Origin: Pseudomonadota bacterium
Lineage (GTDB): Bacteria; Myxococcota; Bradymonadia; UBA4248
DNA length: 5,055 nt
Assembly (NCBI GenBank): GCA_017613855.1
Contig: JAGACY010000425.1
Coordinates: 1-5,055 of the forward strand
Direction: 5' to 3'
Shown: positions 5,055 to 5,055 of the stretch, one piece after another
How the letters are laid out: every line of letters begins with the position of its first letter
How positions within the stretch are numbered: the first letter of the stretch is position 1
Notes under the pieces: model-generated
Seen by the model: only the letters and a program-made list of their open reading frames with translations
Told to the model about the DNA's origin: nothing
Databases searched by the model: none
Made by a program: the position numbers and the translations under genes

Positions 5055-5055
5055 C

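Overview
The window carries five protein-coding genes, all on the minus strand, in two transcription units. Nothing on the plus strand looks like a real gene. The combination of an Hanks-type Ser/Thr kinase with an N-terminal zinc ribbon, a stand-alone receiver domain, a lipoprotein with a classical lipobox, and Shine-Dalgarno-led ATG starts at roughly balanced base composition suggests a Gram-negative bacterium with complex signalling, such as a Myxococcota/Bradymonadota-type 'deltaproteobacterium' or a relative. That placement is inference with low confidence, because no rRNA or taxonomic marker beyond RNase III is present.

Right-hand unit, read from right to left: a leader region (4908-5055) with a weak promoter candidate and hairpins; an unrecognised, mostly helical 415-residue soluble protein (3660-4907); a small lipoprotein (3198-3647); a single-domain CheY-like response regulator (2766-3182); and ribonuclease III, rnc (2077-2769). 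Gaps are 12 and 15 nt, and the last pair shares an ATGA stop/start overlap, so this is almost certainly one operon ending in rnc. No obvious intrinsic terminator follows rnc.

The 371-nt gap between rnc and the kinase gene (1706-2076) is rich in structure. It has three blocks of 7-nt periodic repeats, one of which runs into rnc and supplies its last codons and stop. It also has a perfect 12-bp palindrome and a very good sigma70-type promoter (TTGCCA, 17 nt, TATAAT) facing the kinase. The spacer of that promoter is filled by a 19-bp near-perfect dyad, a candidate operator.

Left-hand unit: a 472-residue membrane-anchored Ser/Thr kinase (287-1705) closed by a textbook intrinsic terminator at 199-242. 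To its left (1-136) lie three consecutive hairpins of unknown role, two of which share the same 13-nt apical core.

I see no CRISPR array, transposon, tRNA or clear defence system. The candidates for new biology are the unknown protein/lipoprotein/receiver/RNase III operon, the heptamer repeats at the end of rnc, and the dyad inside the kinase promoter.
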